DNA of 64,000 nucleotides from assembly GCF_037392515.1 (NCBI RefSeq), contig NC_090291.1, positions 41,089,501-41,153,500 of the forward strand, given 5' to 3'. Source of the stretch: Haliotis asinina (lineage: Eukaryota > Mollusca > Gastropoda > Lepetellida > Haliotidae). Each line of letters opens with the position of its first letter. The first letter of the stretch is position 1. Below are positions 1 through 11,460 of the stretch, piece after piece. A program made the position numbers and the translations under genes. The notes beneath the pieces are model-generated. The model saw only the letters and a list, made by a program, of their open reading frames with translations. It was not told where the DNA came from and did no database searches.

Positions 1-349
1 ATTTAGTAAAATATACATAGTTTCTCATATGTACGTGTACCTTTTAAAGGTAAGCACCCGGTTTCAGTGTACAAACTAGTTGTTGAGGCGAATTTTGGCA
101 GACCGGTTAAACGTTTTGCCGCTTCAAGCTCAACCATTTCAAGTTTTTCACAAATATAGCTAGGAACACAATTATCTCAGACCACAGAAGGATAATCATG
201 CATGCTTCACAGAATATTTCTTGGTAGGACGTATTTTAATGCCCGTGCTGATAGTTACAGAGACATAGTAGGTTTGTTTTTGTGTTACTTTATATCTGGC
301 TGTTGTAGTTATTGTGTTGCTGTGCTGATGACACGTTGCTATGTTGCAG

Positions 350-2173
350 ACCCGTCGTTGATGCCTGGAGTTGAGGGAACCGGGTACGTGCCTTATATTC
401 CCGACACGGTGCCCATCTCGGGAGAGTTCTCCTCCATTGTAGGGGGCGCTGAGATGGTGACGTCACCTAATAGAAAAGGGGGCGTGGCGAAAATGTCCGA
501 CATCAAGATATCACTAGGGGGTAAGTGAATTCACGTGAATTCCTCAATATGACATGTTCAGCACCTACTAATAATGTACAGAAAAAACTTACATTTTGCG
601 CTTGGGAGCATTGGTGAGCATTTACTTATAATCAGTGTATGAAGCAGGCAATTGTATCACAATGACATAGAACGATGCTCATGCTGTTGATCACAGGATT
701 GTCTGGTGCAGACTCGATTACTTACCATTCGCCTCCATATCGCTGAAATATTGCTCAGCGAAGTGTTAGACACCAAATAAAAAACAAAAGCAACGCGTTT
801 GCCCAAGTCTCAGACCCTCGTGACCCTATAAGTTTAGTCGCCATAAACGTTTGCTAAGGACAGATAAGTGTACTCGCAATCCGCATATGTCGCAAACACA
901 TAAAATGCAACTGTAGATTGATAATACAGTTTATTTTACCTGACACGAAAATGTCGTCTTCTGATTGGCCAAGGGCTCTTCTATTATTTTCATTGTACTC
1001 CACTTACAAGCTAGGTACATTTCAGTGTACCCTGCTGCCAATGGCAACTCATTCTGTGCTTCATAGTAGTACTCCTCGAATAACATTGAATCTTGCATGA
1101 TGCACGGAAATTACCGATGTTTTGCTAATGCAAATCGATGGAAGAGAGATAACTCTAAATCTGTGTTTCTTGTGTCGTCTCCAAAATCAAGCGATGGCTA
1201 CGAAAAGATTGGCCTCGTATTATATTACTTTTATTCCAATACATTACTTTTGACAAAACGTTCAAAAGTAGTCCTTGTGAATATTAAGAAGGGGAATTAC
1301 ACCGCGACAATACTTCCGGGAAAAAGAGCAAGATGCAAGATTCGAATCGTTTGATTCCCACAGTTTGGTTGAACACAGTTCACAATCAACATTAAGGTGT
1401 TCGGTACGATAATGCGTTGTTCATTGGTCTTTCGGGGCTCATGGATTGAAGTACTCTTCGGGCTCAGTGAACATAAGCAAACATCGAGGGTACATCAACG
1501 CATGTCCCTCTGGTGACCAGTGCACAATTTATGATATAGCATGATCCGACGTAGTTGATAACATCGCCTTAAATATCATTTAATTTATTTATTGGGGGTG
1601 TTGTTTGTGCTAGCCAGGGCTTCTGTCAGTTTTTATTCCATATATCGACCAGCAATTGTTTTAACTTCTAAATGTCGATTGCAATTAAGGCATGGCAACA
1701 AAAGTGCAAACTGCAAGTTTAGCCATGAGCAGTCCACAAGCCCCAAGGGTAAACAATCATTACATTTTCCTTTTTGTTTTTGTTTTTCTTTACTTTTTTT
1801 TTTAAAAAAGATCACTTTTTTGTGCATCAAAGTATTGATATTACACTTATAACGTTGATAGTGAGTTTTGTCTCCGTCTTCTTTCATTGGGGAATTGTAC
1901 TAGCGCTTCAAACAATACCTATTTCACGCCATTCTGCGGTTTCGTTTTTTCAACAAGAGACGTTTTTATTCTCTAGGACCCCAGTCGTCATCGATGTCAG
2001 TGCTTGACATTGAGCGACGTCACGCTGCCTCTGCCATCCGCGTGGACAGGTCTGAACTAGCCAACCAGCAGTCAGTATGGGACATCGTCGGCAACACACT
2101 TGTGCGATGTTACAGGGCAGTGGTTGGTGAAGACAATGACAGCTACAGAGCCCCGCATGATGACAGAGAATAG
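350..2173 (+). CDS. 3' end of an unrecognised gene (last two coding exons)
   Basis: Two exons join in phase. The first is 350-520, with a CAG acceptor at 347-349 and a GTAAGT donor at 521. The second is 1977-2173, with a CTAG acceptor after a T-rich tract and a TAG stop at 2171-2173. The first exon enters with two bases of a split codon, so more exons lie left of the window. Together they encode about 122 residues: a Gly/Pro/Ser-rich stretch (PSLMPGVEGTGYVPYIPD), then VLDIERRHAASAIRVD, and an acidic hydrophilic end (APHDDRE). I see no membrane segment or signal. I do not recognise the family. It does not resemble a transglutaminase domain, so it is probably separate from the transglutaminase exons downstream. 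A cytoplasmic C-terminal tail is possible, but that is a guess. The intron carries a SINE fragment and a copy of repeat A. Confidence 0.6.
670..785 (+). repeat. SINE fragment (tRNA-unrelated head family)
   Basis: This is a 3' part of the commonest short repeat in the window. It shows the sequence around GATTGTCTGG, a CCATATCGCTGAAATATTGC block and a degenerate tail. It lies in the intron of the unrecognised gene. Confidence 0.6.
905..1410 (+). repeat. Interspersed repeat A, copy 1
   Basis: About 0.5 kb that recurs with moderate divergence at 4540-4965 (reverse), 5060-5345, 12835-13310 and 26880-27305. Shared landmarks are TTCTGATTGGCCAAG-type sequence next to CTCTTCTATTATTTT, GATGCACGGAAATTACCGAT, and GGAGATAACTCTAAATC. 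I found no convincing transposase and no clear terminal repeats. It could be a non-autonomous DNA transposon or the tail of a longer element. Confidence 0.65.
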
Positions 2174-2501
2174 CCATTGTTATCGTTTTGTTTGTTCTTT
2201 TCTTTTTCCATAAAATGATAAAAAAATTTAAAAAACCTTCATTGCGTTTCCTTGGAACTTCAGTCTACTACTCCAGTCTACAACTGGTCTTCAGCAAACC
2301 ATGCTTGCTTTAAGAAGCGACTAACGGAGTCAGTTGTCACAGGGCCGACCTAAAAAGCGTTCATCGTACCACACAATATTTTAAAGTCTATAACAAATAA
2401 TAGAGTTGCGAAAGGGCGTAACATGACAGACTCTTTGTGGATCGGGACCCAGGCTCGCTGACGTCCTTGACACATACCAACATACCAGAGTATCCCTGAG
2501 T

Positions 2502-2602
2502 CTAGATTTTCGAAGCTCTCTTTGCGCTAAGATAGCCATAAGTTAATCTTAATTAATGGCACTTATGGCTATCTTAGCGCTAAGAGAACTTCGAAAACCT
2601 AG
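2502..2602. repeat. Snapback (hairpin) element
   Basis: Two 42-base arms (2502-2543 and 2561-2602) are reverse complements with three differences, separated by a 17-base loop. Each arm holds GCGCTAAGATAGCCATAAGT or its complement and ends in CTAG. It reads as a tiny foldback MITE. A transcribed hairpin precursor is an alternative that sequence alone cannot settle. Confidence 0.75.
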
Positions 2603-2715
2603 GTCGAGGTGCGTAGTTCTGTGCTCATGCTGTTGTCAACAAACACACCCGGTGATTGAGATTTTTTTACCTTTGATACTGTTATCGAGTAAACTTAATA
2701 CACAAGATTACAAGA

Positions 2716-2940
2716 CCCGTGAAGGTCCCGACGTAGAATAGGCCTTCAGCAACCCATGCTTGCCATAAAAGGCGACCATTCTTGATCGGGTGGCCGGGCT
2801 CGCTGGTTTGGTTGACATGTCATCGGTTCCCATTTGCGCAGATCGATCACTGGGTTTTCTGGTCCAGACTCGATTATTTACAGACCGCCGCCATATTGCT
2901 AAGTGCGGCGTACAACTAAACTCACCCACTCGCTCACAAG
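2716..2940 (+). repeat. SINE, near full length (tRNA-unrelated head)
   Basis: The head reads CCGTGAAGGTCC followed by GTAGAATAGGCCTTCAG. The middle contains CATCGGTTCCCATTTGCGCA and TGGTCCAGACTCGATTATTT. The tail is GCCATATTGCTAAGTGCGGC followed by ACTC-type simple repeats. Other copies are at 6755-7031, 10142-10320, 34960-35165, 36484-36755, 43460-43700, 49005-49265, 54190-54455, 56884-57120, 59603-59790 and 63633-63860. Confidence 0.8.
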
Positions 2941-4539
2941 ATTACAAACAAAAGTCCAGACGAGGAAAGAACATGTATGTTAAAGGGCACGTTTACACGA
3001 AAATTAACCTTTTTGTCTTCCACTTTGTCATTATCAGGAATGTTTGTCAAGTAGTTTTACAGAATACAGATATCGGAAGCAACTGATTTATTGTTTGCGT
3101 TATATCGATTCTACATTAACCAACGGTTCTATGTCTACAATGAACACACCACGTCTTAAATGTCGCCATGACTGTCGCAAACACACACATCCATCACGGC
3201 ACTTCTAGTCATTTCTGACTATTGCCCCTGATCACAATGGAAACACAAAGTCGATTGTCAGAGTATATCGGATTAAGTACCTGCTAACATTTATATTTAT
3301 ATTTATGCATATAAGTTGCTTGAAACAACGAAAGTGTCCTTCCAAACATCCTGCGTACTTTGAGAAAGCCGCTTTCCGATAATGACGTCATACGTACGTC
3401 AACATCGTTGTACATATTTGATATTGTCATTGAGGTGAGGTTATTTATAAATACACACGATCAGTTCTATCTCGCTGCTGACATTTTTAGTTCTAACGCT
3501 TCTCACATCTGTGTTTTCACATGAGTAATGTCTTTATTTACATTTTTTGGCTTTGGGACTAGACAGGGGACGACCAAATCGACGTCTAAATCAGCTAGCA
3601 TTAATTACGTCATAATCAAAGGGCGGTAACTCTGACCTGTTTAGCGCGGCAGAGAGCTCATAATGGCATAATATTTCAACTATTGTAGAGCAGGCTATAC
3701 ATACATTGTAAGAAAAAATAGTGTAGATTTTCAAACATTGATAGTAAGAAATATAAAAAATCAATATTGGTTCACACAAGGAAAAAACGTAATTTCCTTG
3801 TACGCTTCCCCTTTAACAAGGTAATAAAACAACACCATTAACTTGCGTAATTCAGTAGGTATTGCCTGATATCGTATTTCCGAATGCTGATCACGACGAG
3901 ACGATCTATGCTGTTTTGTTGTCCGACCTATGAACATGTTGGGAACTTGATCTTTCTGTGAGATCGCCTTGTCGACGGTCATACACGGAAGTTAGTTCTG
4001 AGCCAAGAACTTGGTTTAAGTTGGAGAAATTACTCGAATCTATTGATTCGCAGGTGAAGCAACGGATTCTAGCATAAGACAGCTCAGTATGTTCTCTATG
4101 TTTCTCTATATTACCGCCGCCATATAGCTGGAGTATTGATGAGTGCCACGTAAAATGAAATTCTCGCACTGGGTCCATATTCTCGGCTGCCCTTATAGGG
4201 CAAAGTTTCCATTAAAACTGTGCATTTACTGCTAAAAACACAAAAGCTGGAGGTCATTGTTGAAAAAATTCTGAAATAGTTTCACACATGGAGGCAGATA
4301 TTTTTTGTCCGTGTGAACAAGTTTCCAGTGTTTCCTCTTACATCGTCATGACAGTCAAACATTACAAATCAATACTTTCACAATGATTTACAGACAGAGG
4401 AAAAGAGAACATGCTTGTATATGGGCTAACGGCCTAAAACATGAATAAACACACTTGACTTGACACTAAGTTTTTGTTCCTAAAATATCATATTACAAAT
4501 TGAAAACTTATGGCAACACATTACTCGTCTTCGCTAACA
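2941..4539. other. Intergenic, no gene seen
   Basis: I see no exon with supported splice sites or family similarity here. A SINE tail fragment lies at about 4105-4175 (CGCCGCCATATAGCTGGAGT). The rest is AT-rich unique-looking sequence. Confidence 0.5.
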
Positions 4540-4965
4540 GCCCTCGTGACAGTTATACTACAAATGACGAGTTGCGATATTGAATTTGCACTCAAGCTCA
4601 AGGTCACTGACCCCGAGGGACCAGTGAACAACGTATTTATCGTACCGAACACTTGAATTTTAATTTTGAACTGTTTAAGCACTGGAAGACCCTCGTTGTG
4701 CAGACGACACAAGGAAATAAAATTTAGAGTTATCTCCCTTTCATTCACTTTCAATCGCAAAATATCGGTAACTTCCGTGCATCATACGTGATTCAATGTT
4801 ATTCGAGAAAAAGAAGTACTACCACGAAAGACCAAATGAGTTCGGCATTTCCAGCGATGTACATTGATAAAAATACATCCTCTGCAAGCGTGGTACATTG
4901 AAAAAAAATATACCACGTCCGCTTAGCCAATCAGTAAGCGACATTCATGTGTGAGGTAAGATAAC
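4540..4965 (-). repeat. Interspersed repeat A, copy 2 (reverse)
   Basis: Reverse-complement copy of the family seen at 905-1410. It ends at about 4965 in AGCCAATCAGTAAGCGACAT followed by ATGTGTGAGGTAAG. The outer part, around 4600-4660 (CCGAGGGACCAGTGAACAAC), matches sequence right of copy 1 near 1410-1440, so the family extends past my boundaries. Confidence 0.6.
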
Positions 4966-5059
4966 ACAAGCTATTCACTGGTCACGTGGGGGACACGGGT
5001 TGATATACCGTCTGTATTAGTTTATGCTCCCCTTGCCCTTCCCGAATACCTGAATGTTA

Positions 5060-5345
5060 ATTTTGAAATGTTTGAAGCACAAATCTTTTTGTGGTCATCG
5101 CTAGGTTTTGCTGACAAAAAGAACAGAGTTATCTCCCTTACATCGATTTGCGTTCGCAAAACATCGGCAATTTCTGTGCGTTATACATGATTCAATGTTA
5201 TGCGAGACAAAGAATTACTACCACGCAGTACCAAATGAGTCCGGCATTCCCAAGGGGTACATAGAAATGTTACTCGCTTGTAAGCGAAAATAGTAGAAGA
5301 GCACTCAGCCAATCAGAAGATGACATTTATGTGTTAGGTAGGATA
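5060..5345 (-). repeat. Interspersed repeat A, copy 3 (reverse, beside the transglutaminase-like exons)
   Basis: This is a shorter copy that runs directly into the intron end upstream of the exon-14-like array. A copy sits at the matching place in the complete transglutaminase gene (12835-13310). The join GATAAATGTGTATAT..TGTCTCATGTCCTGTGTTATA is recognisably the same in both loci, which shows that the intron was duplicated together with the exon. Confidence 0.65.
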
Positions 5346-5346
5346 A

Positions 5347-6060
5347 ATGTGTATATTTTGTCTCATGTCCTGTGTTATACAGGGTCCTTCCACTGTTCAA
5401 GTCGGGGAGATAGTAGAGGTGGACATCTCCTTGCCCAACCCGCTCCCATCAATATATATACAATGGAAGCTGTCTAAACCAGGATTGAAGAAATAATTCG
5501 GTTAAGACAATGAGCTGGATTGTAGAGCTGATGATAAATGTACAAGGCACACACGGGGCTGAGATTTTATGCCATTGTTGACAACTTGCCGGATCGGACA
5601 GATGCCGGTTTTGACAGTTTCCACTGTATATGCATATTATATATTGTCACATGTCCTGCTGTTATATAGGGTCCTTCTACTGTTAAAGCCGGGGAGACAA
5701 TGGAGCTGGACATCTGCTTCACCAACCCGCTCCCATCAATATATATGTTTATATACTGTCACATGTCCTGTATTATATAGGGTCCTTCCACTGTTAAAGC
5801 CGAAAAGACAGTGGAGGTGGACATCTCCCTCACCAACCCGCTCCCATCAATATATATGTTTATATACTGTCACATGTCCTGTGTTATATAGGGTCCTTCC
5901 ACTGTTAAAGCCGAAAAGACAGTGGAGGTGGACATCTCCGTCACCAACCCGCTCCCATCAATATATATGTTTATATACTGTCACATGTCCTGTGTTATAC
6001 AGGGTCCTTCCACTGTTAAAGCCGGGGAGATAGTAGAAGTGGACATCTCCTTCACCAACC
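5347..6060 (+). repeat. Tandem array of truncated transglutaminase exon-14 copies, 111-bp unit
   Basis: Exon-14-like starts after an AG occur at 5383, 5670, 5781, 5892 and 6003. The last four are spaced exactly 111 bp. Each unit contains an intron end (CACATGTCCTGTGTTATATA then G), the first half of the exon encoding GPSTVKAG..VEVDIS..NPLP, and then TCAATATATATG leading back into the next intron end. Only the copy at 6003 continues into the full exon with a donor. The truncated copies lack a good donor, and read-through meets a TAG that is part of the next acceptor. Because 111 is divisible by three, a different frame stays open for 154 codons (5569-6033); I regard that as an artefact. Confidence 0.85.
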
Positions 6061-7854
6061 CGCTCCCCGTCCTGATGACCAACTCTATGGTGGAGACTGA
6101 AGGCAACATGAGAATGGTGGATCCCATCAATGACATCAAAATAGAGTAAGGCACATACATCTACATATCAAAACGTTGACAGGATTAGATAATAGCCAAC
6201 ACATTCAATGAAAAATGATCTGTTTTTTCAATATTTATGAAGCTTTTGTTTCGCTCTTCCGCTCTCTTGATGATGGCAGCTGTGGAGATGAGAAAACATA
6301 ACAATGTCCGTGACGTAAGAGAACATCTGTTTTACAATTGTTGCTATTATTATGCTCGTTTGTAGAAATATAGAAAGTTTTACCCACCTCGACTCATATA
6401 TCATTATATCACCTCACCAATTTTTACCTCATATCATCTCAACAGCCATTACCTCAACAAACGTCACCAAACTGAACTCACATGACCTCACCAAATCTCA
6501 CATCACCGAACCTGCTCATAACTCACATCATCTAACTCACCAAATCCCACGTGATCCAACTCCATATACACTTGTCAGTCATCAACTCACCAAATCTCAC
6601 CTGATCTAACCTTCCAGTATTTCGTACCACAAAACATTACCGATTTGAATCGTCATTTCCAACTGTTTTATAAGTGTTCACTTTGTTAGTGAGAAAAGTT
6701 ATGATATTTTAATAGGTTTATTTTAGGTTATCTATGGGAAATTATGTTTGGATGGAATGAGTGAGTGCATGAGTTCAGTTTTACGCCGCACTCAGCAATA
6801 TTCCAGCTATATGGCGGTGGTCTGTAAACAATCGAGTTTTTACAAGACGATCCAGTGATCAACAGCATGGCCACCGATCTGTGCAATTGGGAATCGATGG
6901 CATGTGTCAACCAAGTCAGCGAACCTGACCACTCGATCCCGCTAGTCGCCTCTTACAACAAGCATTGTCGCCTTTTATGACAAGGATGGAATGCTGAAGG
7001 CCTATTCTACCCCGGACCTTCACTGGTCCGCTGGGAAAGAAAAGAGTTACAAATGTTAGTGTTGGGAAGGTCTATTCTTCAGGTAACGCTCAAAGTTCAA
7101 ATTACATATCATCTTTACATTGTGTGTGTAAATTATGTACATGGCAGTCTTTGTACAAAGTAATATTTTAAATATTTTGAAAGTGTTGCGGCAAGTTCAT
7201 GCTTTTTTCAAGTAGATGCACTTTTCTATCATTCAGGGATTATTTTGTGTAATTACCTATTTGGTTTGCAACTGAGACGTTCCTTTCGGAGTTAAGGTTT
7301 CTTAGAAGCTGGATATATTTCGAACGCTTGTGTTTGAATCAGTAAGCATTAGGGTCCGCAAGAGTTACTTCCCTTGAAGCGATAACCATTTTGTCAAGGC
7401 AAGAATAATTGGCGATGGTATTTATCTATGACAGATTTATGGCAATCTGTTTCATGTTTGTATATTGTTAATGTTTCTGCATTTGTACAGACCTCAGACA
7501 TTACAGATGTTAAAAGAACACCCAGTTGTTTATACCCATCTTACGCACCAGATTTCACTTTACCCAACCTCATATAATCTCTCCAATGCTCACCTCACGA
7601 AATCTCACCTGATCGAAGCCTCATGCACGTCACTATATCTCATTCCACCACACGTCATCTCACGTGACATCACCAAACCTCACCATAGTGGCCTCTCTTT
7701 CAGGAGGATTCGTCCAGGGGAGACCTGGAGCAAGATTGTCAAGATGTCCCCCACCTTCTTTCCTCGTAGCCAAAGGAAGAGGGAGGCCAGCTTTAGTCTA
7801 AAGTCCGACCAGCTCGGGTCAATCGTAGGCTCGTACAGTGTCAGAGTCGCTTAG
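6003..7854 (+). CDS. Last two exons of a second transglutaminase (C-terminal beta-barrel 2), orphan
   Basis: Exon 6003-6145 (acceptor ACAG, donor GTAAGG) encodes [34 protein letters not shown], the start of the last beta-barrel. Exon 7704-7854 (acceptor TTTCAG) encodes IRPGETWSKIVKMSPTFFPR and ends SYSVRVA with a TAG. The final exon is 151 bases, exactly as in the complete gene at 11805-25550, with the same split codon. About 31 of its 50 residues are identical to that paralogue by my count. I could not find the preceding exons: the stretch to the left holds repeats and the 3' end of another gene. It may be the tail of a gene whose other exons lie outside the window, with another gene's end in its intron, or a partial inverted duplicate. 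Intact splice sites and frame argue against long neutral decay. Confidence 0.6.
6380..6610. repeat. CTCACC-rich degenerate minisatellite
   Basis: The sequence repeats motifs such as CTCACCAAATCTCACCTGAT with much variation. A related block lies at about 7540-7690 in the same intron, just before the final transglutaminase-like exon. Confidence 0.55.
6755..7031 (-). repeat. SINE, full length (tRNA-unrelated head)
   Basis: On the + strand it starts with a GAGTGAG-type tail, then TTACGCCGCACTCAGCAATA and TTCCAGCTATATGGCGGTGG. It ends in GGCCTATTCTACCCCGGACC. It sits in the intron between the two orphan transglutaminase exons. Confidence 0.8.
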
Positions 7855-9055
7855 AACCCCAGTGGCCATGCGTGTTCTTACAAAGCCTTTCAAAAGACAT
7901 AGGGGATACTAGTATGCCACTAGCCGGTGCCCATGCATATGAGAAAAACTAACATATTCCAAAGGAATGGAATAAATTCCTCCATGGCTTCATCAATTAC
8001 ATTGATCCATCTTGTAAATCCAATATCCGCTGCTTTTTAATAGTATATGCTTACACGTGATGTGAAATGTATGTATTTCTTTCAGAAAGTTTTCTCATTT
8101 TTGCTCAAAGTTACTTGTCCGATATTTATCGATTATTGATCGATACCTAATAAATGATTATCGATCTTCATGTTCTACATCGATAACCATTCCTAGTATT
8201 AAATACAGTCATGTATACTCGACTTTGACTTGACAAGATATCTTTAAACTTCCTCAAGTTAAAAGGAAGTCATTGTTCGGATTTTACATGCGCTTATGTC
8301 ACTGTCTTATGTCTCCCTGTCTCAATCCAATTAAACGGTTTGCTCCACACTGAATTTTATACTGTATTATTGTATTATGTATCACGTTATGCATGCATGT
8401 GATGTTCTTATGTTCCATGAATAGAGCGTTCTGTAGCCAGTTTTCTTAGAGTTTTTCTTTGCAAGGTGAGACGCGGGTTATGATTTATATGGACACTATT
8501 CTCCACTGCGTGTTGCCATAATCTCACAAGTCGTTGACATTGAGTCATATTGTAAGACCGTGATGTTTAATTCTGCTATCTGTAGACTCATTGTCGCCGT
8601 AAAGTTCGTAAACATACATCAACATGGCGTATGGGGGGACTTCACTCTAAATAGCATTGACTGCCATATTGTCTGTGTATAAGGCAACCGGGCAAAAGAA
8701 AGTTATCACCGAATTCACTTACCAGAAGAAAGAAACAAAGACATGCGTGACATTTATGGTAATTATGTTACAAACAAAAGACATTTTTCAATAATTTGAC
8801 TGAAAATGCTTGTCTTGTATTTGCCGCATTTCATTAAAAGGTTACAAGGGGTCAAAATTACAATTACACAAATCAAGTTTATACAGAAAGTGAATAAAGA
8901 GTGATACAATGTGACAGGAGTCAGGGGACACGTGATCAATAGCTAGTGTGACCACCCTGGGCATCCAAACAAAACTTTGATCTGTCAACACACGTCTCCT
9001 CATTGACGTCGTCAATCGGCGGATGACGACTGGGGGAATCTTGATCTATAAGTTC
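7855..9055. other. Intergenic, no gene seen
   Basis: This is the 3' flank of the + strand transglutaminase exons. A palindromic patch around 8125-8190 repeats ATCGAT-type motifs. I see no supported coding exon. Confidence 0.5.
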
Positions 9056-9059
9056 AAGA

Positions 9060-9840
9060 GAGTCAGTTTGCTGGGTACATGATGTTTTAGATGACTTTCA
9101 GGATGACATCCCAGAGATGATCAGTGGGGTTGATGTCTTGAAACAACGCTGGCCAAGGCAATTCGCTGACGATAGCGTGGTGCAGGTGTTCTCGAACAGT
9201 TCTGGAAGTGAGAGGCCATGCGTTGTCGTGCTGTAAAATAACTCCTGTTGACTGTTGTCGATGACAAAAGGGCTCCCTGTATCGCTGCGCATTTAGATTT
9301 CAAATGGATGAACTTCTTGAACGCAGTTTGGCGTCAGTCGATCTCTTCTACGTCGTAAATGTCTAACTCTGTCATCGTTTCTGAACATACATTGATCTGT
9401 AAAGAGCACTCTCACCCTATAAAGTCGCTGCTGCTTGCGTGCAGTTCGTGCTAAATGCAGTCTGCAAGAGACGGTGTGGACAGGGACGATAGACTCGTAT
9501 ACCAGCCAAACCAAATCGCCGAAGGCATGTCCTAGTGCTGTTGACGTCTCCGTCACGAATCTGTTCCTCAGGTGAATCAGCCAGATGGTGTTGTCTTCGC
9601 TCGGTGTCGCGACTCTTGGTCTTCCCGATCTTGATCGGTCTTGGGTCAGACCTGTTTGTCGATAGTGGTTTAGATTTTGTTAATGTTTTCCTGGATACAG
9701 TGCTAGTTAGATGAAGGTTTTGACAGCTGACGTCATATCGATCGCCTTGTCTCGTTGCGGTTCCGTAACCCAAGGTATATTCATGGTGGTGTTTTGGTTG
9801 CTGCATGCTCGTTCTGTCTAACATCGGTATTTATGGTACA
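9060..9840 (-). pseudogene. Tc1/mariner-like transposase remnant
   Basis: Read on the - strand, fragments follow the order of a Tc1-type transposase. These are an HTH-like part (NSTRTCLRRFGLAGIRVYRP), VLFTDQCMF (first catalytic Asp), RLTPNCVQEV, GVILQHDNAWPLTSRTV (second Asp) and LPWPALFQDINPTDHLWD. The pieces lie in different frames, with a shift near 9420. The segment that normally carries the VMVWGGI motif is missing between about 9300 and 9290. The usual NPIEHLW glutamate is Asp here (NPTDHLW). I found no clear terminal repeats. It is a dead DNA transposon copy and is probably not expressed. Confidence 0.8.
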
Positions 9841-11165
9841 ATTATGCATATGCATTTGGACCAATATCCCTTCATTACGTTTGCACGTTTTAAGTCCTTA
9901 GAAGGTTTCAGACAGAGCATTGCATTGTAACCGGAACCATGTTGTGTTTAGGCGAATGTTTTCTGTTTGGGTTCAGACCTATACCACCAGCATTGTCGAT
10001 TGCTATACAATTACTTTGAAAGTGATAACTTTCTTTTGACATGTAGTGTAGTTGCTATGAGACAACTGGAGTAAAACTGGAAATATGCAAGATAAAATGA
10101 TGAAAACGATGAAAACGCTACGTCGTAACCTGCCACTGGATGGACCCGTGAGGATCCGGGTTAGAATTGAGTTTCAGTAACCCATGCTTGTTTCAGGAGG
10201 TTGGTCATGCCACATGTTATCGAATCCCATTTGCGGAGATCGATGTTCATGCTGGTGATCACTGGATTGTCTGTTCCAGACTCGATATTGCTGAGTGTGT
10301 CGTTAAACAAAACACCAACCAGTAGGCTTTATTCATTCAATACGGTACGGCGGGTAACTCATACGGTACATGAAATGTGACAAATGTCTCCCCATAAACC
10401 TGGAATGTCGCTGAGTGCGGCGTTAAACATCAAACATGGTACAAATGGTACAAATGGTACCGTGGTGACATCAAGCAGTACACCATGCCTGCTGGCGTGC
10501 TACGTATATGAGTGCGACAGGTCTTTTGGAATTAATATATACAGGACAAGGTGTGTGCTACACATGCAGAACCAATGCAGTTTCTGGTACTAGTAGTCCT
10601 AGCTTCTGAAAGCACCCAGATTTGAGTTCAAACAAAATTAGTATTGTATATTAAAAATTTCACTCACAGTTTCCTTTAATATTATAGTGTGCAGGTATGT
10701 ACATAAATGTGAAAATATAACAAATAATACCAAGAACGGAAAATAAATTTATAATTCAGATTATGTGTAACAAATAAAGTCGCAAAATGTAACATGTAAT
10801 ACGGAGGTGCACAAAGCAGAAGGCTGTGTCAAACATTGATAATTGTTGTATACTGTATATGAAAGCAAATGTTGAAATAGTTTTCATCTCTCACACAATC
10901 ACCTCTTATGTCATTTGTCTCATATTCGATAATACAATCATGTGTTGCTGCTTCCGGCTTGTAAACCATCACAATTCAGCATATCCAATATCAGACGGAT
11001 ATAGACGTGGTGTCCACACGTCTGTGGGCAGTCATAACATGTAAGTGTAATAATTAACCATGCGTACGAACTGATAAGTACAGTGATCCGCTGGCCTATG
11101 GGCAGACCGAGCCACCGGGTGTTGGAGATTACAATGACGAATGTGGGCCCCGCTGAAGCTCCTGG
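9841..11165. other. Intergenic, repeats only
   Basis: A SINE copy occupies 10142-10320, and a short SINE tail lies at about 10385-10435 (CGCTGAGTGCGGCGTTAAAC). Three ACAAATGGT-type repeats follow. I see no supported exon. Confidence 0.5.
10142..10320 (+). repeat. SINE, internally shortened copy
   Basis: It has the head (ACCCGTGAGGATCCGGGTTA), the middle (TCGAATCCCATTTGCGGAGA, GATTGTCTGTTCCAGACTCG) and the tail (ATTGCTGAGTGTGTCGTTAA). The block usually present before the tail is missing. Confidence 0.7.
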
Positions 11166-11169
11166 GGTG

Positions 11170-11460
11170 TCGGAGCTAAACCATCATGCATTTGTACCAA
11201 CTGTGGCACCGGAGTTTACCATTTTACATATCGGCCAGTTATAGTACCTCGGTTACCAAAACCTATTGTCATGCATTGCGGACAAGAGTGAAACTGGGAT
11301 CTAACGTCTTTTTCATGTGGATCAACTATGGCACCAGAGTTTACCATTTTACATATCGGCCAATTGTGGTACTCGGTTGCCAAAGCCTACCATGACGCAT
11401 TTTGGACATGTGGGTCAACTTTGATTCCAGAGTTTACCATCATGCAACTGGTCGAAGCAT
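11170..11460. repeat. Minisatellite, about 140-bp unit
   Basis: Two and a half copies of a unit containing GGCACC(A/G)GAGTTTACC and TTTTACATATCGGCCA. It lies just beyond the 3' end of the complete transglutaminase gene. Confidence 0.65.

Noticed and set aside
1592-2007. Short + and - open frames around 1.6-2.0 kb as independent genes
   Set aside because: They overlap the intron and polypyrimidine tract of the exon at 1977 and have no family features.
5569-6033. 154-codon open frame with a repeating [20 protein letters not shown]-like segment
   Set aside because: It is the wrong frame across the 111-bp exon-copy array. The transglutaminase frame is the one conserved with the paralogue.
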